Positions 11,851 through 23,335 of a DNA stretch of 64,000 nt are shown in pieces. The DNA is taken from NCBI GenBank assembly GCA_958450365.1, contig CAUEEP010000740.1, positions 1,243,501-1,307,500 of the forward strand, read 5' to 3'. Each line of letters starts with the position of its first letter. Position 1 is the first letter of the stretch. The translations under genes and the position numbers were made by a program. The notes beneath the pieces were generated by a model. It was not told the origin of the DNA. It did not search any database and saw only the letters and a list, made by a program, of their open reading frames with translations. Source of the stretch: Mesorhabditis belari. Taxonomy: Eukaryota > Nematoda > Chromadorea > Rhabditida > Rhabditidae.

Positions 11851-12212
11851 GTTTTGTGGTGTCTTTTACTTTCCTTTTTTTGTTTCTTTACAACCTCAAG
11901 CAAACAATCAATTCAAGGATGACATCATCGTCGAACGATTCTAGAAAAGAAAAAAAAGAACCTCGATCACTTTAAAACAATAATTTCTTCAATAATTTTC
12001 TCTTCGAACTTTTCCTTACACATATCGTCACTCAAATTAATAAACGGGTATTTTTTTGATGTAAAATTCTTAAGTATAAGCTTTTAGATATTACCGATTT
12101 TATCTAGTTTTAAAAAATGAATTTTAATAAGTCTTTTTTGTGTTCATTTTAATTTACTAGTTTAATTACCTAACTTTTCTTGTGCCATATCAAATCTATT
12201 TCTAATTTTAGA

Positions 12213-12653
12213 TACCGTATTCTCTCTAATAGTAGTGCGCCCGGGCGAGCCGAGTTGATGACTATTTTACGGCTTTCCAAGTTTTCCCAGAAGCTCAACA
12301 CTCAAATCCCCACTAGATCTCATTCGTCAGCTACATTTTCCGACCCCATATCGAGTAGGTTCTGATAAGCGATTCTCGAGATTTCGAGCAATCTAGGCGA
12401 CGCTCAGAGTGCACTATTGGGAAAATGCGATAACAGCTTGAGTTACCATAAATCAAATCTGGATTGTTGGCCGGGATCCAGGCTATAAGCTTTCCAAGCT
12501 TTCCCAGAAGCTCAACACTCAAATCCCCCACTAGATCTCATCGTCAGCTACATTTTCCGACCCCATATCGATAGGTTCTGATAAGCGGTTCTCGAGATTT
12601 CCAGCAATCTAAGGCAACGCTCAGGGTGCACTACTATTAGAGAAAATACGGTA
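12213..12653. mobile_element. MITE family B, tandem double copy
   Basis: Ends taccgtattctctctaatag and ctattagagaaaatacggta are inverted. The inside holds two direct copies of a segment with ccagaagctcaacactcaaa, tcagctacattttccgaccc and gttctgataagcg. The single-unit version is at 63758-63979, in reverse orientation. Confidence 0.85.
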
Positions 12654-13111
12654 TACAATTTCTTTTTATTTCTTTGTGCTCATTGTGATAGCTTTGAACC
12701 GGTGTTTATTATTATTTTTGTTTTTTTTTTACAATCAAATGTATACAAACGAAATTTCTATTTCCTACATAAAGAGAATCAATTAAAATCATGAAAAAAC
12801 ACGAAAAATGATATTTTTCGAATACACGAACATTTCATTCAAAGAAACAAGGTTAATCAATATTCTTTTGATGACAAGAAATACACAAATTGCATTTAAA
12901 ATCGCAAGATTCAATTATCTAGGCTTTTTTTAAAGTAAACCACAGCCATAGGCACCGATTCTAGGCTTTCATTCACCTAAATTCTTGAGAATTTTTCTTG
13001 TTTTAACTATGAAAAGTATAGAATAACCAAAAAGTCAAAAGAACTTGACTAGTGAATGGAAAATCGAATCGAGGTCTTCTAATAACCACTTCCCATTCTC
13101 GAATCTCAAGC

Positions 13112-13252
13112 AAAAGATGATGATCCCAAGATGATGATCCCAAGATGATGACCCAAGATGGTGATCCCAAGATGATGATCCCAAGATGATGATCCCAAGA
13201 TGACGATCCCAAGATGACGATCCCAAGATGATGATCCCAAGCAAAAAACCTA
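13112..13252. repeat. 11-bp minisatellite (gatgatcccaa)
   Basis: About twelve copies with minor variants. Confidence 0.93.
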
Positions 13253-13683
13253 GGCGTCTATCCATTCGGATCCAAGCGTCCTCGACAACGGCTAGTCGCT
13301 GCTTCGCAATTTTTGGATTTGATACTAGAATTCGAATCTAGTCAGAATTTTTTCGGATTTGAAACTCTCACATCCAGAAAAGAGCAGATTCTAGTAGTGG
13401 TAAAGGTTGAAATGCAATAAATTCAAAAACATTCGAGTTTCTTTTATAGAGCACATGAAATGTCAGTATTCTTTTAAGAGTCAGTATTCTTATTCTTTTA
13501 GTCTTTTTCAAACCAATTTAATAGTAAACCCAAGGAATTTAAAGCTCAAAAAAGCCCTATTTTTTCTCTACAAAAACACCTTTTAATGCCAAACGGGAAA
13601 GCTTTTATATTTTCACATTTTTTCAAATGATCGAACTTAAGCAGTGAAAAATCAGCTAATGGAGAGTTCATTGATTTAGATTT

Positions 13684-13860
13684 TAAATTAAATTATAGTT
13701 AGAATTATGATTAGAATTATAATTAGAATTATGTTTAGAATTATGATTAGAATTATGATTAGAATTATGATTAAATTATAATTAGAATTATGATTAGAAT
13801 TATAATTAGAATTATAATTAGAATTATGATTAGAATTATGATTAGAATTATATGATTTAA
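13684..13860. repeat. 12-bp tandem repeat (attagaattatg)
   Basis: About fourteen units of gattagaattat/aattagaattat; one further unit appears at 14296-14306 next to the second copy of the flanking duplication. Confidence 0.92.
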
Positions 13861-14395
13861 AGATTTCAATCCAACAAATCTACTTTTTGGTATTTAAATC
13901 AAAAACGTAGAGAATTTTTAATTACGTCTATAAAAAACAAATTCATCCTTATCAAATTTCGGTCGGTTCTCATCTCCATCATCTTTCCATTTATCATTCT
14001 TTTTGCGCGAACCGTAATTAGTAGGGTTGGGAATAAGCTCCCGTCTGAGTATCTTCTCGTCTGTAGGAAAATTGAAAGTATCTGTGAACGAATTAGATCT
14101 TATTACCATGTCAAATCTGCCCTATATTTAATCTTTTTTGTATCTGTGTTTCCCTAACTGTACTCTTACTGTATTATCTTTAGTTTTTCTCTCTTTTTTT
14201 TTTTCGGTGAGAGTATTGTAGCAATATGTTATATGCAGTTATGATTATCTGATTCGGGCCCTATTCGCCCCATGAATAAAGCATATATATGTATATTAGA
14301 ATTATGATTTAAAGATTTCCATCCAACAAATCGACTTTGGTGTTTAAATCAAAAATGTTGAGAATTTTTAATTACGTCTATAAACAAATTTTCCA
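13855..14395. repeat. Direct duplication flanking a 350-bp insert
   Basis: About 90 bp (gatttaaagatttcaatcca ... aattacgtctataaa) occurs at 13855-13940 and again at 14306-14388 with about 90 % identity by eye. The intervening segment ends in an atgaataaagcatatatatg tail like a polyadenylation region. It may be an insertion with an unusually long flanking duplication, or a tandem duplication. A 63-codon minus-strand reading frame inside is not recognisable. Confidence 0.5.
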
Positions 14396-14745
14396 AATCA
14401 ATCTGTTCAATCGTTTTCTCTGAATGACGTTTTATTGGGTTTTTAAATGAATAAATGAACGGTTTTAAGAAGTGAACATGAATAATGTTTAGAAAACTTG
14501 CCGAGAATTCACCTGTCTCATGGGGAAATCATTTGTTGTGTCATATTTCGGGTGTAATCGTTCTTTCATTTACCTTTGCTTTCTGTTGAAATTGAAGTAG
14601 AATCGAAAAAAGGAATACAAGAAAACAAAATCGCTTATTAATTCTCATTGTGTTTTCCCCATAAATTTGCAAGTTTACAAATCTAGGTTTTAGTTCATTT
14701 CGGACGTTTAGGGTTGTTTATGGATCAATGTAACATCTAATAACT

Positions 14746-15008
14746 TACCGTAAATACTGTAATAGTACCCCACCCCACCCCCCCTCGTACAGTTGCGTAG
14801 TTGCAAAAGTTTTTAGTATTCCATTTTTTTCAAAGCACCCGTACTTTCTTTGGTATCAAAAATAGCTGAAAATTCAGGGCTATTTTTGATACCTAAACTG
14901 CGCATTGTAGTATAAACCAGTGTCGAGAAAGACTCGTTCAAAGCTAGACTACGCAACACTCCGCACCGTCATTATGGGGCTGGGGGTACTATTACAGCTA
15001 TTTACGGC
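14746..15008 (-). mobile_element. MITE family A, copy 3 (reverse orientation)
   Basis: Same ends and core as the 8739 copy, inverted; slightly diverged right end (tttacggca). Confidence 0.88.
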
Positions 15009-15154
15009 ATGGGTTTTCGCGAGTATGATTCCGCTTTTCATTATGGCTTCCAGACGAATCTGTATCAATAATCAACAAGACGTATAGGGCTTTTATATAA
15101 AAATGCTATGGTAATTCGAGCTCGAAACAATGATAAGAAACAGCTGGCTGGGAG

Positions 15155-15500
15155 CATTGACATTGACATTTAAGCATTGACATTGACATTATATATATAT
15201 ATATATTCATACTTTATTCAGGACTGATAAGCGTAATCAGTCCGAACCAATACCAAATCTACACATAAATACATAGAGAAAGATGGGGAATATTTTCACT
15301 CGGCGATGTGGAGGCGAGGGAGAGATGAGATAGAAAGATGAGCTTCTTGCTTTAGTAACCTCAAGCCATGAATGGGCCAACCCAGTGGAAGAGTGAACTC
15401 CGCTAAAGAAGGGATCTCTAGTCAGCTCTAGAGAAGAGACCTCTTGCTCTAATCTGGGCGCACCGAGGCTAGACATTGTCTGACATTGACATTGTCCTGA
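15155..15500 (-). mobile_element. Possible solo LTR
   Basis: Read on the minus strand, a more GC-rich stretch starting tgtctagcctcggtgcgccc ends in cctgaataaagtatg and an AT run, like a retrotransposon LTR with a polyadenylation signal. gacattgacatt motifs sit at both edges and could be target duplications, but they are themselves repetitive. No pol-type coding sequence is nearby. Confidence 0.4.
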
Positions 15501-15943
15501 CGCTTATAGATTTTAAAAGCTTGAAAAGTCTAAAACCTTGATTCGTTTTTTTATTCACTCACATTAAGCTGAAAAAGATCTTTTGCTTCTTTTTCTTTTT
15601 CAATAGAATTGCAATTTGTGTGCAAATTTGGAAGTGAAAAAGATGAGATCAGGCCCAGATATTGAGTTCTTCCAATTTCTTGCCTGAGAAATCCGCCGAA
15701 TGGGAAATCCGCGTGGGATTCGAGAGATATTCAACAGAAATAAAAAGGGAATAAAGAACAAGAAATAAAAAAGGGAATAAAGAAGCCATTTTTCCCTTTC
15801 TTTTCTCATTTCTCACTTGTTTAAGTGTTTTTTTTTTTACTTTAAGAAACTTTATTCATTCATTGTATCTTGAATTTTACAAACTTTTATATGTTCTGGA
15901 GATGAATCTTTAAAAGATGCAAAAGATTACTCCAATAGTTTAG

Positions 15944-16250
15944 TCAATCAAAGAAATCTGGATTGTTATTTTGAAGATTCGACTCAAATCTCAAAGGAAC
16001 AAAATGCAAATCCATTGAACTTGTCGAGGTCAGCGTGCCGAGCAATTTCACGCGCTTATGATCCGGGATAACTACCTAAATAAATTGCTGAGATTGCTTT
16101 TTAGCTAGCTACACAAATCCTTACCTGTGCTGAATAGTCAAGGCCTTTTACCAAAAATGCGGCCATTTCCGTTGACTTTCGGTGGTGATCAACAAGAAGT
16201 GGTGAAACTCGAGATGAAGAACTTTGTTGTCTTAAACCTTAATTTATTTT
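15944..16250 (-). CDS. Small two-exon candidate gene or 3' end of a gene
   Basis: Not recognised. Minus-strand exon ending at 16125 (donor GTAAGG) joins 16075-15944 (acceptor ATTTAG, stop TGA) in phase. From the ATG at 16164-16166 it gives 57 residues (MAAFLVKGLDYSAQ, then VVIPDHKRVKLLGTLTSTSS and MDLHFVPLRFESNLQ). The frame stays open upstream to about 16250 (SRVSPLLVDHHRKSTE), so the ATG may not be the true start. AATAAA lies about 90 nt downstream (15851-15856). The LHFVPLRF string faintly recalls galectin strands, but this is too weak for a call. The 3' end is duplicated at about 16300-16510 with in-frame stops. Confidence 0.45.
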
Positions 16251-16284
16251 TTGGCATATTATCGGGTGCCCAGCCGTCAGTATG

Positions 16285-16515
16285 AAGATGCGATGTAAGA
16301 AGCCATTTCCCTAATTTTCTTTTGCCTTTCTCCTTGTTTAAGTGTTTTTTTGCTTAAAAAAGAAACTTTATTCATTCATTGTATCTTGAATTTTACAAAC
16401 TTTATATGTTCTGGAGATGAAAAGATTCTCCAATAGTTTTAGTCAATCAAAGAAATCAATCAAATCTGGATTGTTATTTTTAAAGATCCGACTCAAATCT
16501 CGAATCTCAACTTGT
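16285..16515 (-). pseudogene. Duplicated 3' end of the 15944 candidate
   Basis: About 220 bp matching 15780-16005 (tcattcattgtatcttgaat, tatgttctggagatga, tttagtcaatcaaagaaatc). The coding-side part contains stop codons, so only the tail and UTR were copied. Confidence 0.6.
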
Positions 16516-17109
16516 CTTAAGCTTTTGTCTGAACAATTTCAAGAATAAAAACAAGAGAAGAAATGATTTTTGTTTCAGGGAAAAAACCTTGCTTGAACCT
16601 GATATTTGGATGGAATTTCATCCCTTTTTCCTTGTCCTCTGTTCAATGTCTTTGATCAGTGAAAAGGAAAGTGGATAGACATGATTTTTAGAACATCGAT
16701 TAAGAATAAAGAATCAAGTGAATGATCAAAAGATGAGGGATCAATCATCAATCATTTTTCTAATTTAGCTTCAAGGCTCATTGCAGTAAGTGACCGATCA
16801 CCTAACCACCAAAATTCAACGAGTGCCAAGCCTATTTTTTTTAAATTTTCATCAAGCCTAGTTTATTCGATTTTTCTTTTTCAATTTCAAAAACACAAAA
16901 ATTCAATAAAAGTTGAACTAGAAATTGACGGAATTTGCGCATTTTTTTTTGAATCAGATTTGGAATCCTTTTTTTTTTCATCTGTCTTTGCTACTCAGGT
17001 GTTCCCTATTTGGCGCTGATCCCAACCTGCTTCCACATTTCTCTATCCCCTTGCTATTGTCATCCAGTGTTTCCTATTTCTTGATTGTTGTCCATATGGC
17101 ATCCTGATG

Positions 17110-17455
17110 TCCCGTGATTAGATCGCCTCTCGGCCTTTGCTTGATCCCTCGTGCCGGAAGAGGCACGGAGGCCGTGCGGGGTACTGAGGCAGAGATGTGG
17201 ATTGTGTCGTAGCCGATATTACTCCGATGATGGCCGGGCTGGGGCGCTCAGAGGGGAACCCACAAAAGTCGAAGCCACGACTATCCCCGCGTTGTTAACC
17301 CCCCGATCCGGACGGGATGAACCGCCAGAGGCGCCCTTCACCTCTTCTGCTGGGATAGACCGTAGGCCCAGCTTCCACTATTTCACGAACTGAACCGCAG
17401 GCCCTTCCTCCTTCTGGGCTAGCCGCAGGCCTTCCTCTTCTAGGCCCCATCCCTT
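17110..17455. other. GC-rich patch of unknown origin
   Basis: A sharp composition change (gatcgcctctcggcctttgc ... ccgatccggacgggatgaac) in AT-rich DNA. An 80-codon plus-strand frame (17151-17393) is open but shows no recognisable protein. The likely origin is a fragment of a foreign or multicopy element. Confidence 0.4.
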
Positions 17456-17934
17456 TTAAACATTTTATTTTTAAAAATTCTCAAATCCATTTTTCTAGAA
17501 AGTATTCTTGAAATAAACACCAAAAATTCATTCAAAAATTCCTTTTGCCTTCATGAATTTCTTTTCTTTGCTTTATTTCGTTTCATTTTTTGGGCTTTGA
17601 TTCCTGGTTTTAGGTTTTATTAGACTCAATGATTGGATGGATTGAGGGGTGGAGAGAGGGAAGGAAGGAAGGAAAGACTGTCACATCTTCTGAATATTCC
17701 TATTTTTTTTGTTTTCTTTTTTGATTGCTTCAAAAATGGACAGAATCAAGACATTTTTCAATTCATTTTTCAGAATTCATTTCCATTCATTTTGAATCAA
17801 ATGAACGTCACTTTTCAGCAGTTGGCTTTTGGTCCGACAAGAACACTAATAGTTGAGTGCAGACGCGAAAAGAGTCTCTGGTTTAAGAAAGAATCAATTT
17901 TTTTAAGAACTACTGTTATTTTGGCTTTTGTTTT

Positions 17935-19065
17935 TATCCAATCCTACCAGCCGGAAAATTCGCCTAACCAGCGGGTTTCTGGATGTTTTCCGGCAGAACG
18001 GGTTTTGTCGCCGTGGCGCCATGAATCGCCACGCGCCCGCCGCACATCGGCGCGAAATAAGGCTCAAAATGCGTTTTTCTATTAGTTTTTTCCGGGAGTA
18101 CTTTGCTTTTTTAGATGCGAGGTATTTTGCTGATTCCGAATCCTGAATTTCAAATCCCCTTGACAGAAATTTTTAAATTGAGTTTCCGCGGTTTTTTTGG
18201 TCATTTTGTATGGGAAATTTTTGTGGTACCCTGCAGTTTGGGGCTCGTAACTCGACACGAGGGTGCTAGAACAAAACATGGGGATAATTTTGATTCAGAG
18301 ACTCTTACTGAACATTTTGATTGCCGAAATCGTAAAATTTGCTCCAGCTCTACCGAAAGTTATAACATTTTAAAAGAGAAATGAAAATTTAGAAAAGTCT
18401 CGAATGCGCAATTTTTTTTGATTTCAAAATCACTGATTTTCATTATAACATTTTTAAAGAATTTTGCAAAATACACTAAAACATAAAGGCTCGTGACAGG
18501 GAGAAGGCGAAGATAGAGGCGCTTTGACGATCATCCAGCACAAGATATATGGGAGTTTTTGGTTCTTTTTTGGGCCCCCTGACTATTTTATTTTGCATAT
18601 TCATGAAGTGTTTTGAGTGAATACGATACATAGCTACATTGTTCTTTTGAACAAAAAAAAATTGATGCAATAGAGAATTTTTAAAATTTTCTCATTTCTT
18701 TTTGAAAATATTATAACTTTTGTAGGAGTTGAGCAAATTTGATGATTTTGCATCAAAATGTTCCCCCGTCTACTAGAATCAAATTAATTAACGCGTTTTT
18801 TGTTCTCGTTTTTTGCTGTCGAGTTTACGAACCCCAAACTGCGAGGGTGCTGCAGGAATTTCCCATACAAAGTAATGACCAAAAAACCGCTAAAACTCAA
18901 TTTAAAAATTTCTGTCAAAGGGGATTTGAAAAATTCCTTCAGATTCGAAAAGAATCAACCCACCGCATCTAAAACCGTACTTTCCCGGAAAAATCCAATT
19001 CGATTGCATTTTCGCGCCGATGTGCGCCGGTCTCCCGCCCCACAGGTTCGACCCCGCGACTCCAA
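17935..19065. mobile_element. Long inverted-repeat (fold-back) element
   Basis: The left arm, about 18020-18260 (gcacatcggcgcgaaa, aaatccccttgacagaaatt, tttgtatgggaaattt, cagtttggggctcgtaactc), is mirrored by the right arm, about 18820-19040 (gagtttacgaaccccaaact, aatttcccatacaaag, tttctgtcaaaggggattt, tttcgcgccgatgtgcgcc). Arms are roughly 220-240 bp, imperfect, around a 0.55 kb loop that also shows inverted similarity. Confidence 0.8.
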
Positions 19066-19189
19066 TTTTGCTTTTTTTAAAAATCCAAAAGCGCGTTACT
19101 TTGGCGCCGTATTAATTCTCTATTAAACGGCGGAAAAATTCGCTGGCAAACGGTTCACTGGGGGTTCGGTAGCGCGCCCGGGCAGATAA

Positions 19190-19329
19190 ACAAGACAGAC
19201 AGACGAAGACAGACAAGCAAGACAGAAAAGACAGTTTGAATTTTGGAGACTGTTGCAGACAGACAGACTGTAGACAGACAGACAGACAGACAGACAGACC
19301 AGGGCCAGGCCGCTACCGAAGACGAACCC

Positions 19330-19362
<33 letters not shown>

Positions 19363-19400
19363 TACAGATACAACGACTTCCACCCGCTTTATATATAGAT
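19190..19400. repeat. (GACA)n-rich array with a conserved-looking right edge
   Basis: Several gacagacagaca blocks are broken by unique 20-60 bp pieces and followed by cacccgctttatatatagat. This block organisation looks like the tail of a mobile element rather than a plain microsatellite. Confidence 0.75.
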
Positions 19401-19584
19401 TTTCTTCTGTGAAGGGAGAGGGAAATTAAGATACGAATCAAAACAAATTAAACTTCTGGAATTTCTGGACTTGGGTGCTTTAATGAACCGTAGAGTCGGT
19501 TTCAACCTTCACTGGTTTTTGGCTTAACGGGAGGTGTACCCCTTTTTAAACGTTTTCCAAGATGAGCTATGAACTTGCTTAGAC

Positions 19585-19775
19585 TTGTATCAGGGAACTT
19601 TTGCCAGATGGATAGCGACACCAAGAACACTTTTCTTAACAAAAAAGGCTCACAGAGATTTTCTTTTACTTTGTAGTTGTCCCAAGCTATTCAGCTGTGC
19701 ATTTATACCCAGGGTTTTTCCGGTCGCGGAATCAGTCAGGCTATTCACTTTATTAAATTCGTTATTTCACTCTAA
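19585..19775. repeat. Diverged copy of the 2586-3330 dispersed repeat
   Basis: It shares caccaagaacactttt, ttaacaaaaaaggct, cagagattttctttt, agctgtgcatttatacc and agggttttt in the same order as 3145-3245. Confidence 0.6.
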
Positions 19776-20104
19776 TCTTATCAGATTTTTGTGTTGAGGC
19801 TTTCCTTTGAAATTTCAATTTTCAAAAAAAGAGTTACTAGATTATAGTGTAAAAGGGTTAAACTTTGAGACAAAAAAGTGATCTTTCCTTTGCTTGAATG
19901 GCTCCTTTTTTCTCGTTCATCTCCAAAGCTTTTCCTTCTTTTGACACTTCGTCGTCATCCCCAAATTTCTCCATTCAAAAATTCGCATTCTTTTCGGTTT
20001 TTCTTTTTCCATTTTTACTCTCCAAAAAGGCAAATCTGCAAAATCTTTTTCGATATTTAAATGTTTTCCAATATTAAAATTGTTCCTAATTTTTTCACCA
20101 AACC

Positions 20105-20405
20105 GATTCGCTAATCTTTTACGTTCACTATCTTTGTGAACAGCAAATCTTTGTCTACGTTCACTAATCTTCTTCCACGTTCCACTAATCTTTGGCTACC
20201 TTCACTAATCTTTGGCTACCTTCACTAAACTTTGTCTACGTTCCCTAACCTTTATCTACGTTCACTAATCTTTGGCCGCCTTCCTATCTTTGGCCGTTTA
20301 CCCACTAACCTTTATCCCCCGTTCCCTTGCTAATCTTTGGCTACGTTCACTAATCCTTATCTACGCCCACTAATCTTTCACTCCGTTCCACTAATCTTTT
20401 TGTCT
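20105..20405. repeat. Minisatellite, about 20 bp unit (ctaatctttggctacgttca)
   Basis: About fifteen degenerate units. Confidence 0.88.
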
Positions 20406-21345
20406 GCTCCGGAAAAAAAGATTGCGAATCACCAAACACCGCTGCTTTCGAGATTTTTCAATGAAATGAAATGGAAAAATGAAAAAACTGAGAAAAACTT
20501 TTTAATGAACCCGAGCTTTTCCAAAGAGCTGGCAGGGAGACAGTAAGAGTTTAAAGAAGGAAGAGAGAGAAGAAAGGAAGGACCCCCCAACAGAGAAGCT
20601 CTATTCGAGTGGGTGGGTACAAGTAGGGCCAGGAATTTGCTCACTAAGCTTATTTGAGATCCATTTTGGGGAAAGAATTCTCTATTCACGAAATTAAAAT
20701 CTTATTGTTTTTAAGAGAATCGAAGGTTTTCTCTATGAACAAAAACATCAATTTCAAAACTTGAACGGACATTAAACCTTCATTAAAAGCTTTCCAGAGC
20801 AAAACTTTATTTCTTTTAAACGTTTGCAAATGTAAAATTAATTGGAATATGCGCAGAATTTTTGGCTAGATTTTCCGTCTGGGCCTTTCAAATCCGAGAG
20901 ACTTAGAACTTATAAAGTGCTTCGAAGCTCAAATCCAGAAGCTTGAGCACTTTTTATATCGCAGGAGTGGCACTGTAGCTCAAAGTTGCTATTGAGGCAG
21001 GCTTGACAGTAAAGAAATGGAAAAGCCTCACATTGGAAAATGACTTTGTGAGGAAAATGAATTCACTGTAATAGTTTTCAGAATAAGGCAGAGGCCGATA
21101 AAAGGTGAGTGCAAGTGGGTGCAAGGATTTTCTATTCCCAACGATTTTCGAATTAAACGAATCTTTGGCACCAATCTAAGAGGATTACCCCCTCCGCTCT
21201 CTCCGTTTCTTCTTTGGAACATCATTTCGAGAATTTTCAAACACTTTGGAGAGCTTGCTTCTCTATTCCTGATGAGTAAGTGTATTCCTTTAAAATTCTT
21301 CTGAAACATGACAACTTTTGAAGGCACTACTGTAGTCTTAATAGG

Positions 21346-21661
21346 GTTCACCGGGAGGGGACACTTCGGGTTTTTAAATGATGCCTACCTAATGGGGTTA
21401 TTGGACTAAACGGTCTCCGAGAATCGGACGAGAAAGCTCTCTACTCAGAATCGCATTCTTTACTTCCTGGTGCCGTGACATAATGGTTTGGAAGAATCTG
21501 CAGTTTTAGCCCAAAAACTACAGCAAGAATTTAACCCCGAAATTCTTCCCGAAAGGATTTGGCATGAGTGACGCCCGGGACATCGAGATCGACTCCATCG
21601 CTTCCCCTCTACGAATCAATACAAAGGAACACCTAATGCCAGGGGCCTATGGCTATGTCTA
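21346..21661 (+). CDS. Candidate terminal exon(s), unrecognised
   Basis: After a CAGTTTTAG acceptor (about 21518) the frame runs 48 codons to TAA at about 21661: KNYSKNLTPKFFPKGFG, then MSDARDIEIDSIASPLR and NTKEHLMPGAYGYV. Composition and residue mix look protein-coding against an AT-rich background. Upstream pieces FTGRGHFGFLNDAYLMG (about 21347) and GLRESDEKALYSESHSLLPG (about 21415) also look coding but lie in different frames without clean splice sites. Could be the 3' end of an unidentified gene or a decayed one. Confidence 0.3.
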
Positions 21662-22300
21662 ATTAAACTTCCGCTAATTAAGCATTCAAGAATTGTTCCT
21701 GTTGCCTGGCCCTCATCAATTTTTGCTTAACTTTTCCAGCTGATTTTTTCTTTGAGAATTTCACCCTGTTAATGGTTGCGGGGCTTTCTTAGCACATTCC
21801 TGCTTTCCTGCTTTCCTTTCTCTCTCTTTATTCTTCATTCCTCTTAAAGCTGTTTTTCTTTTCCCTTTCCATTGAAGTGAGTGCAAAGGGTTTTTGAAAA
21901 GATGTTCCTGGATTTTGGTTTTTCTTTCGTTAAGTGTCCTTACCAAGAACCACCTACTTTCCCCTTCAGTCTCCCATTTTGGACACTGAACTCACTTCTC
22001 CCTGTTTCCTCTTGTTCTCGATTCCCTCCATTTCTGTTAACTCTTTTTCCGTTTAATTTTAAGTTATAGAGCTCGTTAAGAAAGCTGGGATCGGATGGTA
22101 GCAAATTCAGACAGACTTCAAGTCCATGATTTGCACTTAGAAATTTGCAGATCCATGATTTGCATTGAGAATGAATTTTAAAAACTTAACTAGTTAAAAC
22201 TTATAGTACTATTGATCGAATAATATGAGATTCTTTCACTCTTATCTCTTATCAACACTCTTTTACTCCAGATTTCTAATTCTTTCATACTCTTTTCATA

Positions 22301-22400
22301 TACCGTATTTTCTGTAATAGTATTTGGTGCGCACTACTATTTTTTCAACCAGCCTGCGCTACTATTACGAAGACTGCACTACTATTACAGAAATACGGTA
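22301..22400. mobile_element. Minimal 100-bp MITE related to family B
   Basis: taccgtattttctgtaatag at the left and ctattacagaaatacggta at the right are inverted. The core repeats the end-proximal gcactactatta motif three times, so the element is almost all terminal sequence. Confidence 0.82.
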
Positions 22401-23249
22401 AATTTGCAATGTTTAATGTAATCAATGTTCCCCATAAAGCTCTCTTCTCAATCTCTCCAATTCTTTAACCTCTTCCATTTTCTTTATTCTTTTTTCTTTT
22501 TCATTTTTCATTGGAATTATTCATGGATAAAATTCCGTCATCATATTCTCTATATTTTTTGATATTTCTTTATGTTCATAGCTCAATACATATGACAAGG
22601 CTGACCCAAAAAACAAAGTTCCCGGTTCCCCTTTATTCATTTTACAAAAGTCCTTTTTCAGCTACTCCTTTCCTTTGCTGATAATGGCCACCATAAATCA
22701 ACTGAAATATGAACATTTGTTTTGGGAGAAAAGAGATCGAGAGAATGAAAGAGGAACCCACCTGAAGCTTGCCCCAGTCCCACCACGCTTTTCTGCTTTC
22801 GGGCACTTTGTCCCTCTTTTTTGTTCAGTTCTCCATTTTGTCAATGGATCAACTTTCATCTGATCAACGACCAAAAATGGCTCAAAAAGTTGATTCAAAT
22901 TTGAGTTATGATTTTGAAAGAGCAAGAGAGAAATTGCCCCATTGCCCATTTCCATCCCATTTCCCCAATCTTTTCAATTCATTTGTTCAAAATAGGAGTA
23001 GAAGATCTGATCATGATATTTTTGATACTTTTCAAAAGCTTCATCAGCTGCATTTCCTTTATGAAATTTATTTAAGTCGTTTTAGAAGATTTAGAATGTG
23101 TTTAGAATGTGTTTGAGAAGCTTTAGAATGTGTTTGAAGTGTTTTCAAACGAGCGTTGAGTATTTTCAATCATCAACATGCTAAGTTAATGATTAAACAT
23201 TCAATTGAAACTACTTTGTTTCCCAATCTAAGCAGGCTTCAAAGCTAAG

Positions 23250-23335
23250 GTCATGTCTCCTCCAAAGAGACTCCAAAGACTCCAAAGGATGCGCCCATTT
23301 AACTCCAAAGAGACTCCTTGGATACTCCAGGAGCT
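23250..23335. repeat. Short degenerate repeat (ctccaaagaga)
   Basis: Five to six loose copies of ctccaaag(a/g). Confidence 0.6.

Larger units (their letters stand above)
10962..15943. other. No gene recognised; repeats only
   Basis: Between the flippase tail and the small minus-strand candidate at 15944 I see arrays, MITEs and a possible solo LTR, but no exon with a recognisable domain or consistent splice phasing. Confidence 0.6.

Noticed and set aside
17118..17150. U2 snRNA-like start (atcgcctctcggccttt)
   Set aside because: Only about a dozen bases match; the branch-site recognition region and the Sm site do not follow.
19123..19383. Frames of repeated VCLSVCLS
   Set aside because: Translation of the GACA array.
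22769..23116. 115-codon plus-strand frame
   Set aside because: No recognisable motif, an overlapping minus-strand frame is equally open, and composition matches the background.
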